A stretch of 64,000 nt of DNA from Chryseobacterium sp. OV279 (GTDB lineage Bacteria; Bacteroidota; Bacteroidia; Flavobacteriales; Weeksellaceae). This document shows, in pieces, positions 1 to 8,778 of the stretch (positions are counted from its first letter, which is position 1; each line of letters begins with the position of its first letter). A program made the translations under genes and the position numbers. The notes beneath the pieces were generated by a model. That model did not search any database, was not told the origin of the DNA, and saw only the letters and a program-made list of their open reading frames with translations. The DNA lies in contig NZ_FQUD01000001.1 of NCBI RefSeq assembly GCF_900128945.1, positions 1,268,431-1,332,430 on the forward strand, written 5' to 3'.

Positions 1-344
1 ATCTCGCAAAATGGAACGAATCTCTGCATAACGGAAAACTATTGAAACCCGCAACCTATCAGCTGATGACCAGCTACGCAATAATAAATGGGCATCCTGT
101 TTTCGGCGAAAAACCGATTGGCTATGGCTATGGTTTGAGAATTAATGATAAAGACACCATTAAAGAAATCGGGCACACGGGTTTTCATCCGGGTGAAGGC
201 TTTACAGCCGTGAATTTGTATTATCCAAAAACGAAAACAAGCGTAGTCATTATGGAAAATACAGCCAATGAAAATTTTGATATTGCTTATTATTTTGAAC
301 AGCAGGTGAGAAAAATTGTGAGAGAAAGTCAACTTTTGAAATAG
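1..344 (+). CDS. C-terminal part of a beta-lactamase-family (class C-like) serine hydrolase, truncated by window edge
   Basis: The reading frame is open from base 3, upstream of the first in-frame ATG, so the gene starts outside the window and only its last ~114 codons are seen. The segment ends a penicillin-binding-fold hydrolase: a GYGYGLRI stretch is followed by GHTGFHPGEG, in the place of the third active-site motif (KTG or HxG) of class C beta-lactamase-like esterases and peptidases. The catalytic SxxK and YxN motifs lie upstream and cannot be checked. The stop is only 8 nt before the class A beta-lactamase start, so the two are probably co-transcribed. Substrate is unknown; members include D-aminopeptidases, esterases and peptidoglycan enzymes. 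Confidence 0.8.
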   Translation, partial: LAKWNESLHNGKLLKPATYQLMTSYAIINGHPVFGEKPIGYGYGLRINDKDTIKEIGHTGFHPGEGFTAVNLYYPKTKTSVVIMENTANENFDIAYYFEQQVRKIVRESQLLK

Positions 345-352
345 AATTCCAT

Positions 353-1237
353 ATGAAAAAAATAGTATTCGTTTGCCTGACTTTCTTTTTTTCAGCTCAG
401 GCATTGGCCCAAAATATAGATAATCTCCGTCAGGAGCTCAAACAAATTATTTCTGCCAAAAATGCAACCGTAGGAATATCCATAAAAAGTATTGAAGACA
501 AAGACACGTTGAGCATTAACGGTCATCTGAACGCTCCGATGATGAGTGTTTTCAAATTTCATATTGCTTTGGCTACGTTAAATCTGGTAGATAAAGGAAA
601 AATCTCTTTAGCACAGAAAGTTTTCATTAAAAAGGAAGATTTACAGCAGGATACCTGGAGCCCGATAAAAGATGAATATCCCAATGGAAATATGTATCTG
701 ACCATCGATCAGCTGTTGAGATATACTGTTTCACACAGCGATAACAACGGATGTGATATTCTTCTGAAATTAATCGGAGGTCCGGAAACCGTTCAGAAAT
801 TCATCAACCGCCAGGGAATCAAAGATTTTGTGATCAAAGTGAACGAAGAGGAAATGCGGATATGGAAAAACCTGTACATCAACACGACAACCCCTTTGGC
901 AACGACTGATCTGCTGGAGAAATTCTACAAAGGAAAAGTGCTGAAAAAAGCCACGACCCAATACCTCTATCAGATTATGGTGGAAACTTCCCGAGGGCTG
1001 ACCTGGATGAAAGCAGGACTTCCCGAAGGAACAGAATTGGCACACAGAACAGGAATTTCATCAACCAACGAGAATAATTTAAGAGCAGCCATGAATGATG
1101 TGGGAATTGTAAAACTTCCAAACGGAAAGCACTTTATTATTTCAATTTATTTAAAAAACATAACAGAAAAAAGGGAAGACACCGAAAAAATAATAGCAGA
1201 TCTTACCAAAGCAACCTGGAATTTTATGACGAAATAA
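353..1237 (+). CDS. bla: Class A beta-lactamase, CGA/CIA/PER-like (subclass A2)
   Basis: This 294-residue periplasmic enzyme should hydrolyse beta-lactam antibiotics through an acyl-serine intermediate. A signal peptide ends near residue 20 (ALAQ). Active-site motifs are complete: SVFK at 65-68, SDN at 129-131, an omega-loop VNEEEM near 163-168 carrying the general-base Glu, and HRTG at 231-234. His replacing Lys in the third motif is known in the PER/CGA-type branch. Chromosomal extended-spectrum enzymes of this branch (CGA, CIA) are typical of Chryseobacterium, which supports the organism assignment. It follows a class C-like hydrolase gene after 8 nt. No AmpR/BlaR-type regulator is adjacent. 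The exact allele family cannot be fixed by eye. Confidence 0.93.
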   Translation: MKKIVFVCLTFFFSAQALAQNIDNLRQELKQIISAKNATVGISIKSIEDKDTLSINGHLNAPMMSVFKFHIALATLNLVDKGKISLAQKVFIKKEDLQQDTWSPIKDEYPNGNMYLTIDQLLRYTVSHSDNNGCDILLKLIGGPETVQKFINRQGIKDFVIKVNEEEMRIWKNLYINTTTPLATTDLLEKFYKGKVLKKATTQYLYQIMVETSRGLTWMKAGLPEGTELAHRTGISSTNENNLRAAMNDVGIVKLPNGKHFIISIYLKNITEKREDTEKIIADLTKATWNFMTK

Positions 1238-1289
1238 ATGGGTGAAGTATTAGAATTTATAAGTAAATTTCTTTAATAAAAATCAGGAT

Positions 1290-1652
1290 ATGAGAACAAC
1301 CCCTGAACACGACCAGCGTATTGCCAAAATGATATTCGCGTCCGTTTATCCGCACTACATCAAGAAGGTGGAAACTAAAGGCAGAACCATTAAAGAACTT
1401 CATCAGGTGATAGAATGGCTGACTGGATTTGATACCCAAAAGCTGCAGGAACTTATCGACGAGAAAGTGACTTTTGAAACGTTTTTCAAGAATGCGAAGC
1501 TGAACCCCAATGCGCATTTAATAACAGGTACCATTTGCGGCTACAAAATAGAGGAAATCGAAACTCCGCTGACCAAACAGGCCAGGTATCTGGATAAGCT
1601 GATTGATGAACTGGCGAAAGGTAAAAAGATGGAAAAGATTTTAAGACAGTAA
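1290..1652 (+). CDS. DUF2200 domain protein
   Basis: A 120-residue cytoplasmic protein matching the whole DUF2200 family by recalled pattern: RIAKMIFASVYPHY near the start, a TKGRTIKEL stretch, EWLTGFD, FETFFKNA, LITGTICGYKIEEI and the C-terminal YLDKLIDELAKGK. No signal peptide or membrane segment. The family has no established biochemical role that I know of. It lies 52 nt after the beta-lactamase and 15 nt before a DUF1801 gene; DUF2200 and DUF1801 genes sit together here as a probable two-gene unit. Start is the only ATG that gives the full conserved N terminus. Confidence 0.85.
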   Translation: MRTTPEHDQRIAKMIFASVYPHYIKKVETKGRTIKELHQVIEWLTGFDTQKLQELIDEKVTFETFFKNAKLNPNAHLITGTICGYKIEEIETPLTKQARYLDKLIDELAKGKKMEKILRQ

Positions 1653-1667
1653 TCAAAATCCGGAACG

Positions 1668-2105
1668 ATGGCTAAGACTAAAACGAATTATACGGGAGCA
1701 GATGTAGCAGAATTCATCAACTCCTATGCTGACAGCGAACAAAAGAAAGCAGACAGTTTCCGCCTTATAGAACTGATGCAGGAATGGTCCGGCTTTGAAC
1801 CGAAAATGTGGGGACCTTCGATAATAGGATTCGGGAATTATCACTACAAATACGCCAGCGGACACGAAGGTGATGCCCCGGTTCTTGGATTTTCACCGAG
1901 GAAGGCCGCGTTTTCACTCTACGTTTATTCTGAGACGGAAAAGAGTAAAACCTTAATTGCCAATCTGGGGAAATTCAAAATGAGCAAAGCCTGTATATAC
2001 GTGAAAAAACTGTCCGATATCGATACTTCCGTACTGAAGGAAATGTGCATGGAATCGATACAATACATCAACGAGCATCATGAATGCGCGTGCCGGAAAA
2101 ACTAA
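1668..2105 (+). CDS. DUF1801 (YdhG-like) domain protein
   Basis: A 145-residue soluble protein with the DUF1801 signature: DVAEFINSYADSEQKKADSFRLIELM, then EPKMWGPSIIGFG with YHYKYASGHEGD, and FSPRKAAFSLYV further on. DUF1801 proteins share the fold of the Bacillus iron-chaperone-like protein YdhG/Fra, but the role of this subgroup is not established. It follows the DUF2200 gene by 15 nt and is probably translated from the same mRNA. Two cysteines close to the C terminus (CAC) could bind metal; that is speculation. Confidence 0.85.
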   Translation: MAKTKTNYTGADVAEFINSYADSEQKKADSFRLIELMQEWSGFEPKMWGPSIIGFGNYHYKYASGHEGDAPVLGFSPRKAAFSLYVYSETEKSKTLIANLGKFKMSKACIYVKKLSDIDTSVLKEMCMESIQYINEHHECACRKN

Positions 2106-2118
2106 GTTTTCATTGAGT

Positions 2119-2265
2119 TTAAACAATATTATGGAATTTAAAATCAATGGCGAATACTTTAAAAATCTGATCGCCCGGATGATCTGTGTATTTCCAATCT
2201 GTGGTAGGTAAATATTCGAAATCTGTACCTGTTATTTTTGAATGGGTAGCGGTATCTTTATTCAT
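2119..2265 (-). pseudogene. Possible 48-codon gene remnant on the minus strand
   Basis: The gap between the DUF1801 and acetyltransferase genes holds a minus-strand ORF, ATG at 2265 to TAA at 2119. Its translation looks protein-like (DFEYLPTTDWKYTDHPGDQI, then FKVFAIDF) and is not low complexity, but I cannot name a family. It may be a tiny gene or the stump of a decayed one. Confidence 0.25.
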
Positions 2266-2357
2266 CTTAAATTTTGCAGCTCACTGTACGGAAAAAATAA
2301 TTGCGTAGCCGTAACTGCAGATTAGAAATAGAACAGGTACTAAAAACAATAAACACG

Positions 2358-2879
2358 ATGGAGATACAAAATTCCACGACTCAGGATATCGGAGAGATTT
2401 TCAGGCTGTATACAATAGCTACGGATTTTCAGAAATTAAAGCATGTTGTTCAGTGGCCGGAATTTGAACAAAGTCTTATAGAGAAAGAAATTGATGAACA
2501 AAGACAATGGAAGATTGTGATTGATGATCAAATTGCATGTGTCTGGGCGACTACATTTGATGATCCTCAGATTTGGGAAGAGCGCAACAATGATCCTGCG
2601 GTTTACATTCACAGGATTGCTTCAAACCCTGAATTCAAGGGGCAAAAGCTTGTGGAAGATATAGTGCATTGGGCCAAGAAATATGCCTTAAGCAACGGGA
2701 AAAAGTATATCCGTCTGGATACGGTCGGTGAAAATCAGGGATTGATTACCTATTATACAAAATGCGGATTCGATTTTCTGGGATTACAAAAGCTTAAAAA
2801 CACGGATGGATTACCGGCACACTATGACAATGCATCCGTCAGTTTATTTGAGATTAGTATGAACAAGGATATTGGATAA
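2358..2879 (+). CDS. GNAT-family N-acetyltransferase
   Basis: A 173-residue acetyltransferase of the GNAT fold, expected to transfer acetyl from acetyl-CoA to a small-molecule amine or a protein. The core is visible: VYIHRIASNPEFKGQKL is motif A (beta4 plus pyrophosphate loop, Q/R-x-x-G-like with KGQKLVEDI), followed by IRLDTVGENQGLITYYTKCG, the beta5/alpha4 part with the usual ending FDFLG. I chose the ATG at 2358: the open frame upstream starts only at a TTG (2301) and its translation before the ATG does not look like GNAT sequence. Substrate cannot be predicted. Confidence 0.85.
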   Translation: MEIQNSTTQDIGEIFRLYTIATDFQKLKHVVQWPEFEQSLIEKEIDEQRQWKIVIDDQIACVWATTFDDPQIWEERNNDPAVYIHRIASNPEFKGQKLVEDIVHWAKKYALSNGKKYIRLDTVGENQGLITYYTKCGFDFLGLQKLKNTDGLPAHYDNASVSLFEISMNKDIG

Positions 2880-2991
2880 ATGCAGAGGAACCAGTACAAT
2901 ATCCGGAACCTTAATTTGAGTTTTCCTGCCCTGAAATGAGGTAATTTTAATATCTTTAACCACCAAATTTTAAATATTAAAAACAGTAATT

Positions 2992-3534
2992 ATGCAGATG
3001 AAACCATTAACATTATTCCTAACCATAGTATTTCAGCTGGTAAGCTTCACAGCATTCTCACAGCAAAACGCAGGTTTGAATTCCTTACTGGACAAAAACG
3101 CAGAATTTATTTTTCCTCAGACACCGGACAAAATTTCAAAAGCACTGAATGTGAAAACTATTTTCTATGAAGACGCCAATGATGAAAAATATGCTAAATG
3201 GATCACAAAATCAGGTGTATTGCTTTATGCAAGCCTTGGAAACAATAAAACGATTAACGAGATGTCTTTTGATATGGAGGATGATAAAGGAATCGTTGTT
3301 GAGGGACTTCCATATCAGCTTGCCCTTAACAAAACGACTCTTCAGCAGAGTACAGCCAAATTCAGTAAATATGGTGCTACAAAAGAAAAGCTTGGCGAGT
3401 ACACGGAACTTCCAGGTGGCTCAAAACTGACTTTCAAAAAAGGAAAACACTACACCATTTTAATGTTCGACCGTAAGAATCTTTTAAAATCTGTATACCT
3501 AACCACAGAACTAATTGGTCCCGGTGTCAATTAA
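2992..3534 (+). CDS. Secreted hypothetical protein
   Basis: A 180-residue protein of unknown function. It begins with a signal peptide (hydrophobic LTLFLTIVFQLVSFTAFS then QQ, predicted cleavage near residue 24), so it is probably periplasmic or released. The mature part has alternating beta-like segments and no recognised catalytic motif. A second ATG two codons in (2998) is an equally good start. A clean terminator follows 38 nt after the stop, so it is likely monocistronic. Confidence 0.75.
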   Translation: MQMKPLTLFLTIVFQLVSFTAFSQQNAGLNSLLDKNAEFIFPQTPDKISKALNVKTIFYEDANDEKYAKWITKSGVLLYASLGNNKTINEMSFDMEDDKGIVVEGLPYQLALNKTTLQQSTAKFSKYGATKEKLGEYTELPGGSKLTFKKGKHYTILMFDRKNLLKSVYLTTELIGPGVN

Positions 3535-3571
3535 TGCGAATATTCTTAAAACAGATCTATATTGATAAAAA

Positions 3572-3598
3572 AAAAGAGTGGCTTTTGGTCACTCTTTT
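3572..3598 (+). terminator. Rho-independent terminator after the secreted protein gene
   Basis: A perfect 9-bp stem, AAAAGAGTG at 3572-3580 paired with CACTCTTTT at 3590-3598, with a 9-nt loop and a T-rich tail. A-rich upstream arm means it could also act on the other strand. Confidence 0.8.
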
Positions 3599-3825
3599 AT
3601 ATTTTATTTCTGCCTGCTAAAACGTCCGCTTATTCAGTGGTGAAGCCGCATCTCTCTGCCCAATTTGAAACTAAAACATATTACTTTGAAACTTTGCATT
3701 AAATAAATTTTCACAAAAGATTTTAAAGCTTTTTTTGAGCAGGTCACTTACTACACTCATTAGTAGTATTCACATTCAGCGAGGTTTTTTCATGAGAAAT
3801 ACGCAAACAAATCCTGCCCAATATC

Positions 3826-3833
3826 TATATTTG
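3826..3833 (+). promoter_or_regulatory. Possible -7 element (TATATTTG) for the AraC-type gene
   Basis: TATATTTG matches the Bacteroidetes -7 consensus TAnnTTTG, 108 nt before the ATG. No TTTG lies at the expected 19-21 nt upstream, so the call is weak. The rest of the 3599-3940 gap shows nothing else recognisable. Confidence 0.35.
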
Positions 3834-3940
3834 TACCGTTCACTTTTGAATATTTAGTTGCTGTGACAGTTGCAGGAACTTCATCATAAGGCGAACAACT
3901 AATTTCTTTGAAAACAATTTATAAACAAACAGAAACAAAA

Positions 3941-5095
3941 ATGGATAAGATCAATGTATTAATTACCGTGACAGGAATCTCCCTGTTTATTTCATTATTT
4001 CTTGCATTTTTTCTGTTGACGGTCAGAACAGAATACAGGTTAAGCAATTCTCTTTTTGCGGCTTTTCTGATCGTGAACATAATGGATATCAGTGAGCCTT
4101 TAGTGAGTTTAGTAACGGATGGCCCTTCCAACTTGGGGATGTTGAGAAATACGCTGGCTTTCCTGCAGATTCCTGCTTTTTATCTCTATGTAATGTCTGT
4201 CTGTTATTCAGATTTCAGGCTTAAACCTAAACATATATTGCATCTGCTGCCGTTTTTAGTGGTGAATATGATCTTACTGCCCCGTTTTTATATGGTGGAT
4301 GCCGCTTCCAAAATGGATTTTATTATCAACCGCCAAAGCAGGATTGAGCTGCAGGTTACCCATATTCTTTTCCATATTCAGTTTGTGGCTTATTTTGTGG
4401 CTGTTTTTGTCCTGCTGAGGAAAGCAAAAAAGCTGTATCGCGAAAATTATGCAGGAGTCAATGTCAATTCCTACAACTGGCTGTTTCAGTTTACATCTGT
4501 ATTGACGGCTTTATACCTGATTGTCATTATAAAAAACATTTTTAAATTTTCAGATTATCCGTATATCTCCGAATGGATCAAAGTCGGAATTCTTGTATTC
4601 CAGCTGTTTATCATCTGCTGGTATTTATTTAAGGCATTGAATCATCCCGGTTTATTCAGAAATATCAATTCAAGATTAAAGCTGGTCTCCGATATTATTT
4701 CAGAAGAAAAAAATAATGAAGCCCAGACCGTCAGTGAAAGTGAACTGAATGAAGAGTTGATCAAATTAAAGAAATACATGGTTGAAGAAAAGCCTTTTCT
4801 TGATCCTTCTTTAACCATTCAGAATGTTTCAGACAGCACTCAGATTCCTGTCCGGGACCTGTCACTTTTAATCAATCATCAGCTGGGGCAGCATTTTTTT
4901 GACTTTATCAATACCTATCGAATAGAAGAGGCAAAAGTGATCTTAAAAGATCCTGCAAAAAAGAAGGTAACAGTTCTTGAAATCCTTTATGAAGTGGGTT
5001 TTAATTCAAAATCTTCTTTCAATACCGCCTTTAAAAAATATACGGATCTTACCCCTACTTTGTACCGTAAACAGTTGTTAAGTAGTGATTTATAA
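3941..5095 (+). CDS. AraC-family regulator with N-terminal membrane domain
   Basis: A 384-residue protein. The first ~235 residues contain about seven hydrophobic segments (for example VLITVTGISLFISLFLAFFL, LLPFLVVNMILL and VGILVFQLFIICWYLF). The last ~100 residues are an AraC/XylS helix-turn-helix pair: SLTIQNVSDSTQIPVRDLSLLIN, FFDFINTYRIEEAKVIL, then ILYEVGFNSKSSFNTAFKKY with TDLTPTLYRK. It probably senses a signal in or at the membrane and binds DNA directly. The ATG at 3941 is preferred; an upstream TTG (3908) adds 11 hydrophilic residues. It lies just upstream of a serine hydrolase lipoprotein gene, with palindromes between them that may be its operator. Confidence 0.88.
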   Translation: MDKINVLITVTGISLFISLFLAFFLLTVRTEYRLSNSLFAAFLIVNIMDISEPLVSLVTDGPSNLGMLRNTLAFLQIPAFYLYVMSVCYSDFRLKPKHILHLLPFLVVNMILLPRFYMVDAASKMDFIINRQSRIELQVTHILFHIQFVAYFVAVFVLLRKAKKLYRENYAGVNVNSYNWLFQFTSVLTALYLIVIIKNIFKFSDYPYISEWIKVGILVFQLFIICWYLFKALNHPGLFRNINSRLKLVSDIISEEKNNEAQTVSESELNEELIKLKKYMVEEKPFLDPSLTIQNVSDSTQIPVRDLSLLINHQLGQHFFDFINTYRIEEAKVILKDPAKKKVTVLEILYEVGFNSKSSFNTAFKKYTDLTPTLYRKQLLSSDL

Positions 5096-5097
5096 AA

Positions 5098-5171
5098 AGT
5101 CGTACGTCCGAATACATTAATCGTACGCATTCTTATGGTTAAATGCGACCGACTTTTTTTACTCGGTCGCA
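5098..5171 (+). promoter_or_regulatory. Paired CGTACG sites followed by a 9-bp inverted repeat: terminator and/or operator
   Basis: Directly after the AraC-type gene, TCGTACG occurs twice, around 5100-5106 and 5121-5127. Then TGCGACCGA (5144-5152) pairs perfectly with TCGGTCGCA (5163-5171) around a T-rich loop. The hairpin lacks a T tail on the far side, so it is not a textbook terminator. It is 64 nt upstream of the next gene. Confidence 0.5.
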
Positions 5172-5234
5172 CAGGGCCGGTTTCTTTCCCAAATTTGTAT
5201 CGAAATCAATGTTTAACAATTAAAAAACGATACA

Positions 5235-6698
5235 ATGAAAACTTCTCTTTATTTACTAATTTCTCTGTTCATCCTTTCGAGCTGCCAGACCAGCCATCAG
5301 GTTTTGTCGAAAAAAGAAGATTACACCTTTCTTACCGACAGCTTAAAAATAGACCCGCAATTAGAAAAGTATAAACTTCCGGGATTCAGTCTTGTGGTTT
5401 TTGAAAACTATAAGATCGTGTATTCAAACCAGTGGGGTTTGAAATCTGCGAATTCTAATGAAAAGATAGATGAAAACACAGCTTTCTCTACAGCTTCTAT
5501 TTCAAAACCCATCACATCACTTCTCTGTCATATTCTTGAGGAAAAAGGATTGATTAATTTAAATGATCCGATTGATAAGTCCTTAAAACGATGGCATTTA
5601 CCTAAAAGTAAGTTTACGGAAAACAACAGCCCGACCTGGAGACAGTTTTTTAATCATACGGCCGGTACCAGTCAGGGTGGATTTGAAGACCATTATGAAG
5701 GAGAAACCATTCCGACCATAAAGCAGAGTCTTTTGGGACAGATTCCGAGATATGATAAAGAAATTGAATTTCTCTTTACGCCAGGAACCAGTTTTGCGTA
5801 CAGTGGAGGTGGTTATGTCATTATCCAGATGGCATTGGAAGATACTTTCAACAAGCCGATTGCAGAACTTGCCAAAGAATATATTTTCTCACCGCTTGGC
5901 ATGAAAAATACGACCATGACTCAACCTAATGAAAAGGGATTTCCAACCAATGTTGCTTCTGTACATGATAAAGATGGAAAAGTGATTAAAACGGGATTAC
6001 CTATCACGCCACAGGTTGGGGCGTCAGGAATGTGGTCTACACCAACTGATTTAGCTAAACTTTCCATAGAGATACAGAATGCGCTTCGCAATAAAAACAA
6101 CAAGGTAATCTCACATGCTGTAGCCAAAAAAGTAACGGCGGTGACCGCTTTAAAAGATGCTGTTGGCGGATGGAGCTACGGTTGGCAGAAGTCTTTTGGC
6201 TATAGCGGTTATGACTGGTTTTCATGCAACGGTTCCAATACCGGAGTGGGTGGAAATGTTCTGGCTACGATGAAAGATGGAAATGGTCTTGTTTATTTAG
6301 CCAATGGCGAAAAACCGAACCGTTTTCCTGTAATGGGACAGACTCAAAAAAAGATCCTGACACTGATGGACTGGAACAGCAAAGAATCTGAGGAAGAAAC
6401 TCAGGAAATATCTTCAGATTTAAAAGAAAAACTCATCGGAACCTATGATGATTTCCTTTACGGCCAGGGAATGGATACTAAGATCGTGGAAAAGAATAAC
6501 CGCCTGTATGTAGAATCCCTCATATTGGATCATTTTAAAGGAAAAAATGACAATGAATTGGTTTATCTGAAAAACGGATGGTTTAAGATTATAGATTATC
6601 CGAACCCTTTAAAATTTGATTTCGTCAATGGAAAACTGAATGCTGTCACTCTAAAAAGAGATCATCTGAGTGTTAAAGTTCCAACAAAGAATAAATAA
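5235..6698 (+). CDS. Beta-lactamase-family serine hydrolase, lipoprotein
   Basis: A 487-residue class C-fold serine hydrolase. The N terminus is a lipoprotein signal with lipobox ILSSC, Cys17 being the lipidated residue, so it is membrane anchored. Motifs: SISK at 88-91 with the nucleophile Ser88, FAYSGGG with Tyr189 of the YxN-type motif, and a CNGSNTGVGGN stretch that should supply the third (KTG/HxG-like) motif. A ~100-residue C-terminal extension (from about EISSDLKEKLIGTYDDF) resembles the small beta domain often appended to these hydrolases. Likely a peptidase or esterase acting on cell-wall or D-amino-acid substrates; antibiotic resistance is not implied. It is 139 nt downstream of an AraC-type regulator that may control it. 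Confidence 0.88.
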   Translation: MKTSLYLLISLFILSSCQTSHQVLSKKEDYTFLTDSLKIDPQLEKYKLPGFSLVVFENYKIVYSNQWGLKSANSNEKIDENTAFSTASISKPITSLLCHILEEKGLINLNDPIDKSLKRWHLPKSKFTENNSPTWRQFFNHTAGTSQGGFEDHYEGETIPTIKQSLLGQIPRYDKEIEFLFTPGTSFAYSGGGYVIIQMALEDTFNKPIAELAKEYIFSPLGMKNTTMTQPNEKGFPTNVASVHDKDGKVIKTGLPITPQVGASGMWSTPTDLAKLSIEIQNALRNKNNKVISHAVAKKVTAVTALKDAVGGWSYGWQKSFGYSGYDWFSCNGSNTGVGGNVLATMKDGNGLVYLANGEKPNRFPVMGQTQKKILTLMDWNSKESEEETQEISSDLKEKLIGTYDDFLYGQGMDTKIVEKNNRLYVESLILDHFKGKNDNELVYLKNGWFKIIDYPNPLKFDFVNGKLNAVTLKRDHLSVKVPTKNK

Positions 6699-6734
6699 AA
6701 ACGACTCGTTACTCTAAAAATAAAGGACTGTTTT

Positions 6735-6785
6735 AGCCTGTAGTATTCAAGAAATTATAATAAAATCTATTGAATATGACAGGCT
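6735..6785 (+). terminator. Terminator with long bipartite stem
   Basis: AGCCTGT (6735-6741) plus ATTCAA pair with TTGAAT plus ACAGGCT (6779-6785), interrupted by a symmetric 3-nt internal loop, followed by a run of seven T. The remaining 6793-7038 gap shows nothing I recognise. Confidence 0.85.
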
Positions 6786-7038
6786 TTTTTTAGGTCTATC
6801 TATCTTTTTGAACGAGCAGAAATTGAGAATTTTATTCTAAAGTATTTCCCATTTAAATGAAAAAAACTTATATTTAATATCTGTAAACTTAAAAAAACAA
6901 CTATTTAGCTGCTGTCAGTTTCTTACATGGTACGGGTCATACAATGGACTGTTTTCCGTGTAAGTCACTCATCATTTTTCAATTAAGGAAGATTTTCTGC
7001 CTATCAGAGACATCAGCTATCTATTAAAATAAACAGGT

Positions 7039-8751
7039 ATGAAAACTTACATCAATGAAAAAGCTGTTATTCTTTTATTCCTGATGTTGAGTTATGAACT
7101 GGGGGCACAGCTTCCGGCACCAGGCGGGGTCTCCGGCAATCTGCAGGTATGGGTAAAAGCAGATGCAGGAACTGGAACAACGACAGACAATTCTAAAGTT
7201 CCTGTTTGGGAAAATCAAAGATCCGGTGGTGTCAATGGTATTGCGAATCAGGGAATGCCAGGTTACTATGCAGATCCGGGCGTTGGAGCCATACCGGCTT
7301 ACCGTACAGCGCCTTCTATTCCGAATTTTAACTTTAATCCGGCTATTGAAATTGTAAGTACAAACGGATACAGATCCGGATACAAATTTCCACTGGGCTT
7401 TCCGGATAATACCACCAATGCCATGACTTCCTATACCCATCTGACGAGAACCGTTTCAGGCAGCTACAGAACGGTATTTGTAATGAATGGAACCGCCAGA
7501 AGTTCTAATGTATCCTCGGTGGCGGGAATATGGCAGTCGCCGTTTTTCGGATCACAGGGCAACCGGCCTGAGTTTTATAATGAAAAAGAATCCGGAGATG
7601 TGTTTTTTGGAACAGATATCATCAATACCATTGGGACTGACGTTCCCAGCATACAGTCTTATTATAACAGACTTTCCGGTGCAAACATGAACTATCTTTT
7701 TGGAAATAACGGCAAGGAATACGGTCAGCCATCAAATAATGTATCTTCTAATTTTAATTATCCGGGAATGGTTCTTTTGATGGATAATGACGGAGGCTCC
7801 GGCAGTACTTCTCTGGCCGGCGACAGGATTGGAGAATTTATTCTGTATTCCGAAACCCAGACTGAAGCAGAGCGACAAAGAGTAAATTCTTATTTAGCAG
7901 TCAAATACGGGATCACACTGGTACAGCCCCAAGATTATCTGGCTTCCGATGAAACCATCATGACATGGAATTCCGGACTGAATACTTCTTTTAACAACAA
8001 CATCTTCGGACTGGCAAAAGATGATGCTTCGGCGTTGAATCAGTTGGTTACCACTAGCATCAATACTGAAAATAATATTATGCTTACAGTGTCCACGGAT
8101 AATGATTTCATATCAGCCAATAGCAGTCCCGGCCGCCCAAATTTTCTACAGGATAAAACTTTTCTCATCATAGGAGATAATAATGTTCAGAACATTGCCT
8201 TGGTCAATAACGGGATCGCAACGGGTCAGGTGATTCAGAGGATATGGTTGGCGCAGAGAACAAATAATACGTCTTCTACATGGCTGCAGGCCGATCTTTC
8301 AGCCTATACAGGGATTGCCGCTACCGATAATGTATTTATGGTAGTAGCAGATGACAGCGGGCTTTCTCAAAATGTAGAGTTCATTCCGTCAACTGGTTTT
8401 ACCGGAGGTAAGGCGGTTTTTAACTATTCGTTTCCGGCGAATAAATATTTCACATTTGGAATTAATATTCAAACCCATTGTACAAAAGACCCGGCCGTGG
8501 GAACTCCAAACGAGATGACCAGATTTGGGATTACAGCCCAAAACAACAGACAGCCCAATTGGCCTACAAATATTCCTAATGGATTTATGACACTGGAGTC
8601 TAAGAATAAAGGTTTTGTCATTACCAGAACCACTTCCGCCAGTATTGCTATTCCAGTAGAGGGCATGTTAATATTTGATACGGCAGATCAATGTTTTAAA
8701 CTCTATAATGGAACGGTATGGAACTGCATCAAAAGATCCTGTAATGATTAG
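7039..8751 (+). CDS. Large secreted LamG-like/DUF8202-type surface protein
   Basis: A 570-residue exported protein with a signal peptide ending near residue 23 (ELGAQ). Residues ~25-300 form a beta-rich domain starting GGVSGNLQVWVKADAG and ending in GDRIGEFILYSETQTEAERQ then VNSYLAVKYGITL; this module is common in flavobacterial surface proteins and resembles concanavalin/LamG folds. After a second beta-rich region (~300-475) the C-terminal ~50 residues carry GMLIFDTADQCFKLYNGTVW, a short tail seen in many Chryseobacterium secreted proteins. No clear type IX C-terminal domain. Function unknown, perhaps adhesion or glycan binding. The downstream gene ends with a related tail, suggesting a functional pair. 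Confidence 0.75.
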   Translation: MKTYINEKAVILLFLMLSYELGAQLPAPGGVSGNLQVWVKADAGTGTTTDNSKVPVWENQRSGGVNGIANQGMPGYYADPGVGAIPAYRTAPSIPNFNFNPAIEIVSTNGYRSGYKFPLGFPDNTTNAMTSYTHLTRTVSGSYRTVFVMNGTARSSNVSSVAGIWQSPFFGSQGNRPEFYNEKESGDVFFGTDIINTIGTDVPSIQSYYNRLSGANMNYLFGNNGKEYGQPSNNVSSNFNYPGMVLLMDNDGGSGSTSLAGDRIGEFILYSETQTEAERQRVNSYLAVKYGITLVQPQDYLASDETIMTWNSGLNTSFNNNIFGLAKDDASALNQLVTTSINTENNIMLTVSTDNDFISANSSPGRPNFLQDKTFLIIGDNNVQNIALVNNGIATGQVIQRIWLAQRTNNTSSTWLQADLSAYTGIAATDNVFMVVADDSGLSQNVEFIPSTGFTGGKAVFNYSFPANKYFTFGINIQTHCTKDPAVGTPNEMTRFGITAQNNRQPNWPTNIPNGFMTLESKNKGFVITRTTSASIAIPVEGMLIFDTADQCFKLYNGTVWNCIKRSCND

Positions 8752-8778
8752 TAATGAAACTCCTGAAATAACTTCATC

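Noticed and set aside
5135..5374. 79-codon plus-strand ORF
   Set aside because: Overlaps the palindrome and the start of the well-supported serine hydrolase in another frame; no protein-like features.
7163..7690. Alternative-frame ORFs inside the 570-residue surface protein gene
   Set aside because: The main frame has a signal peptide and conserved blocks; these are frame shadows.
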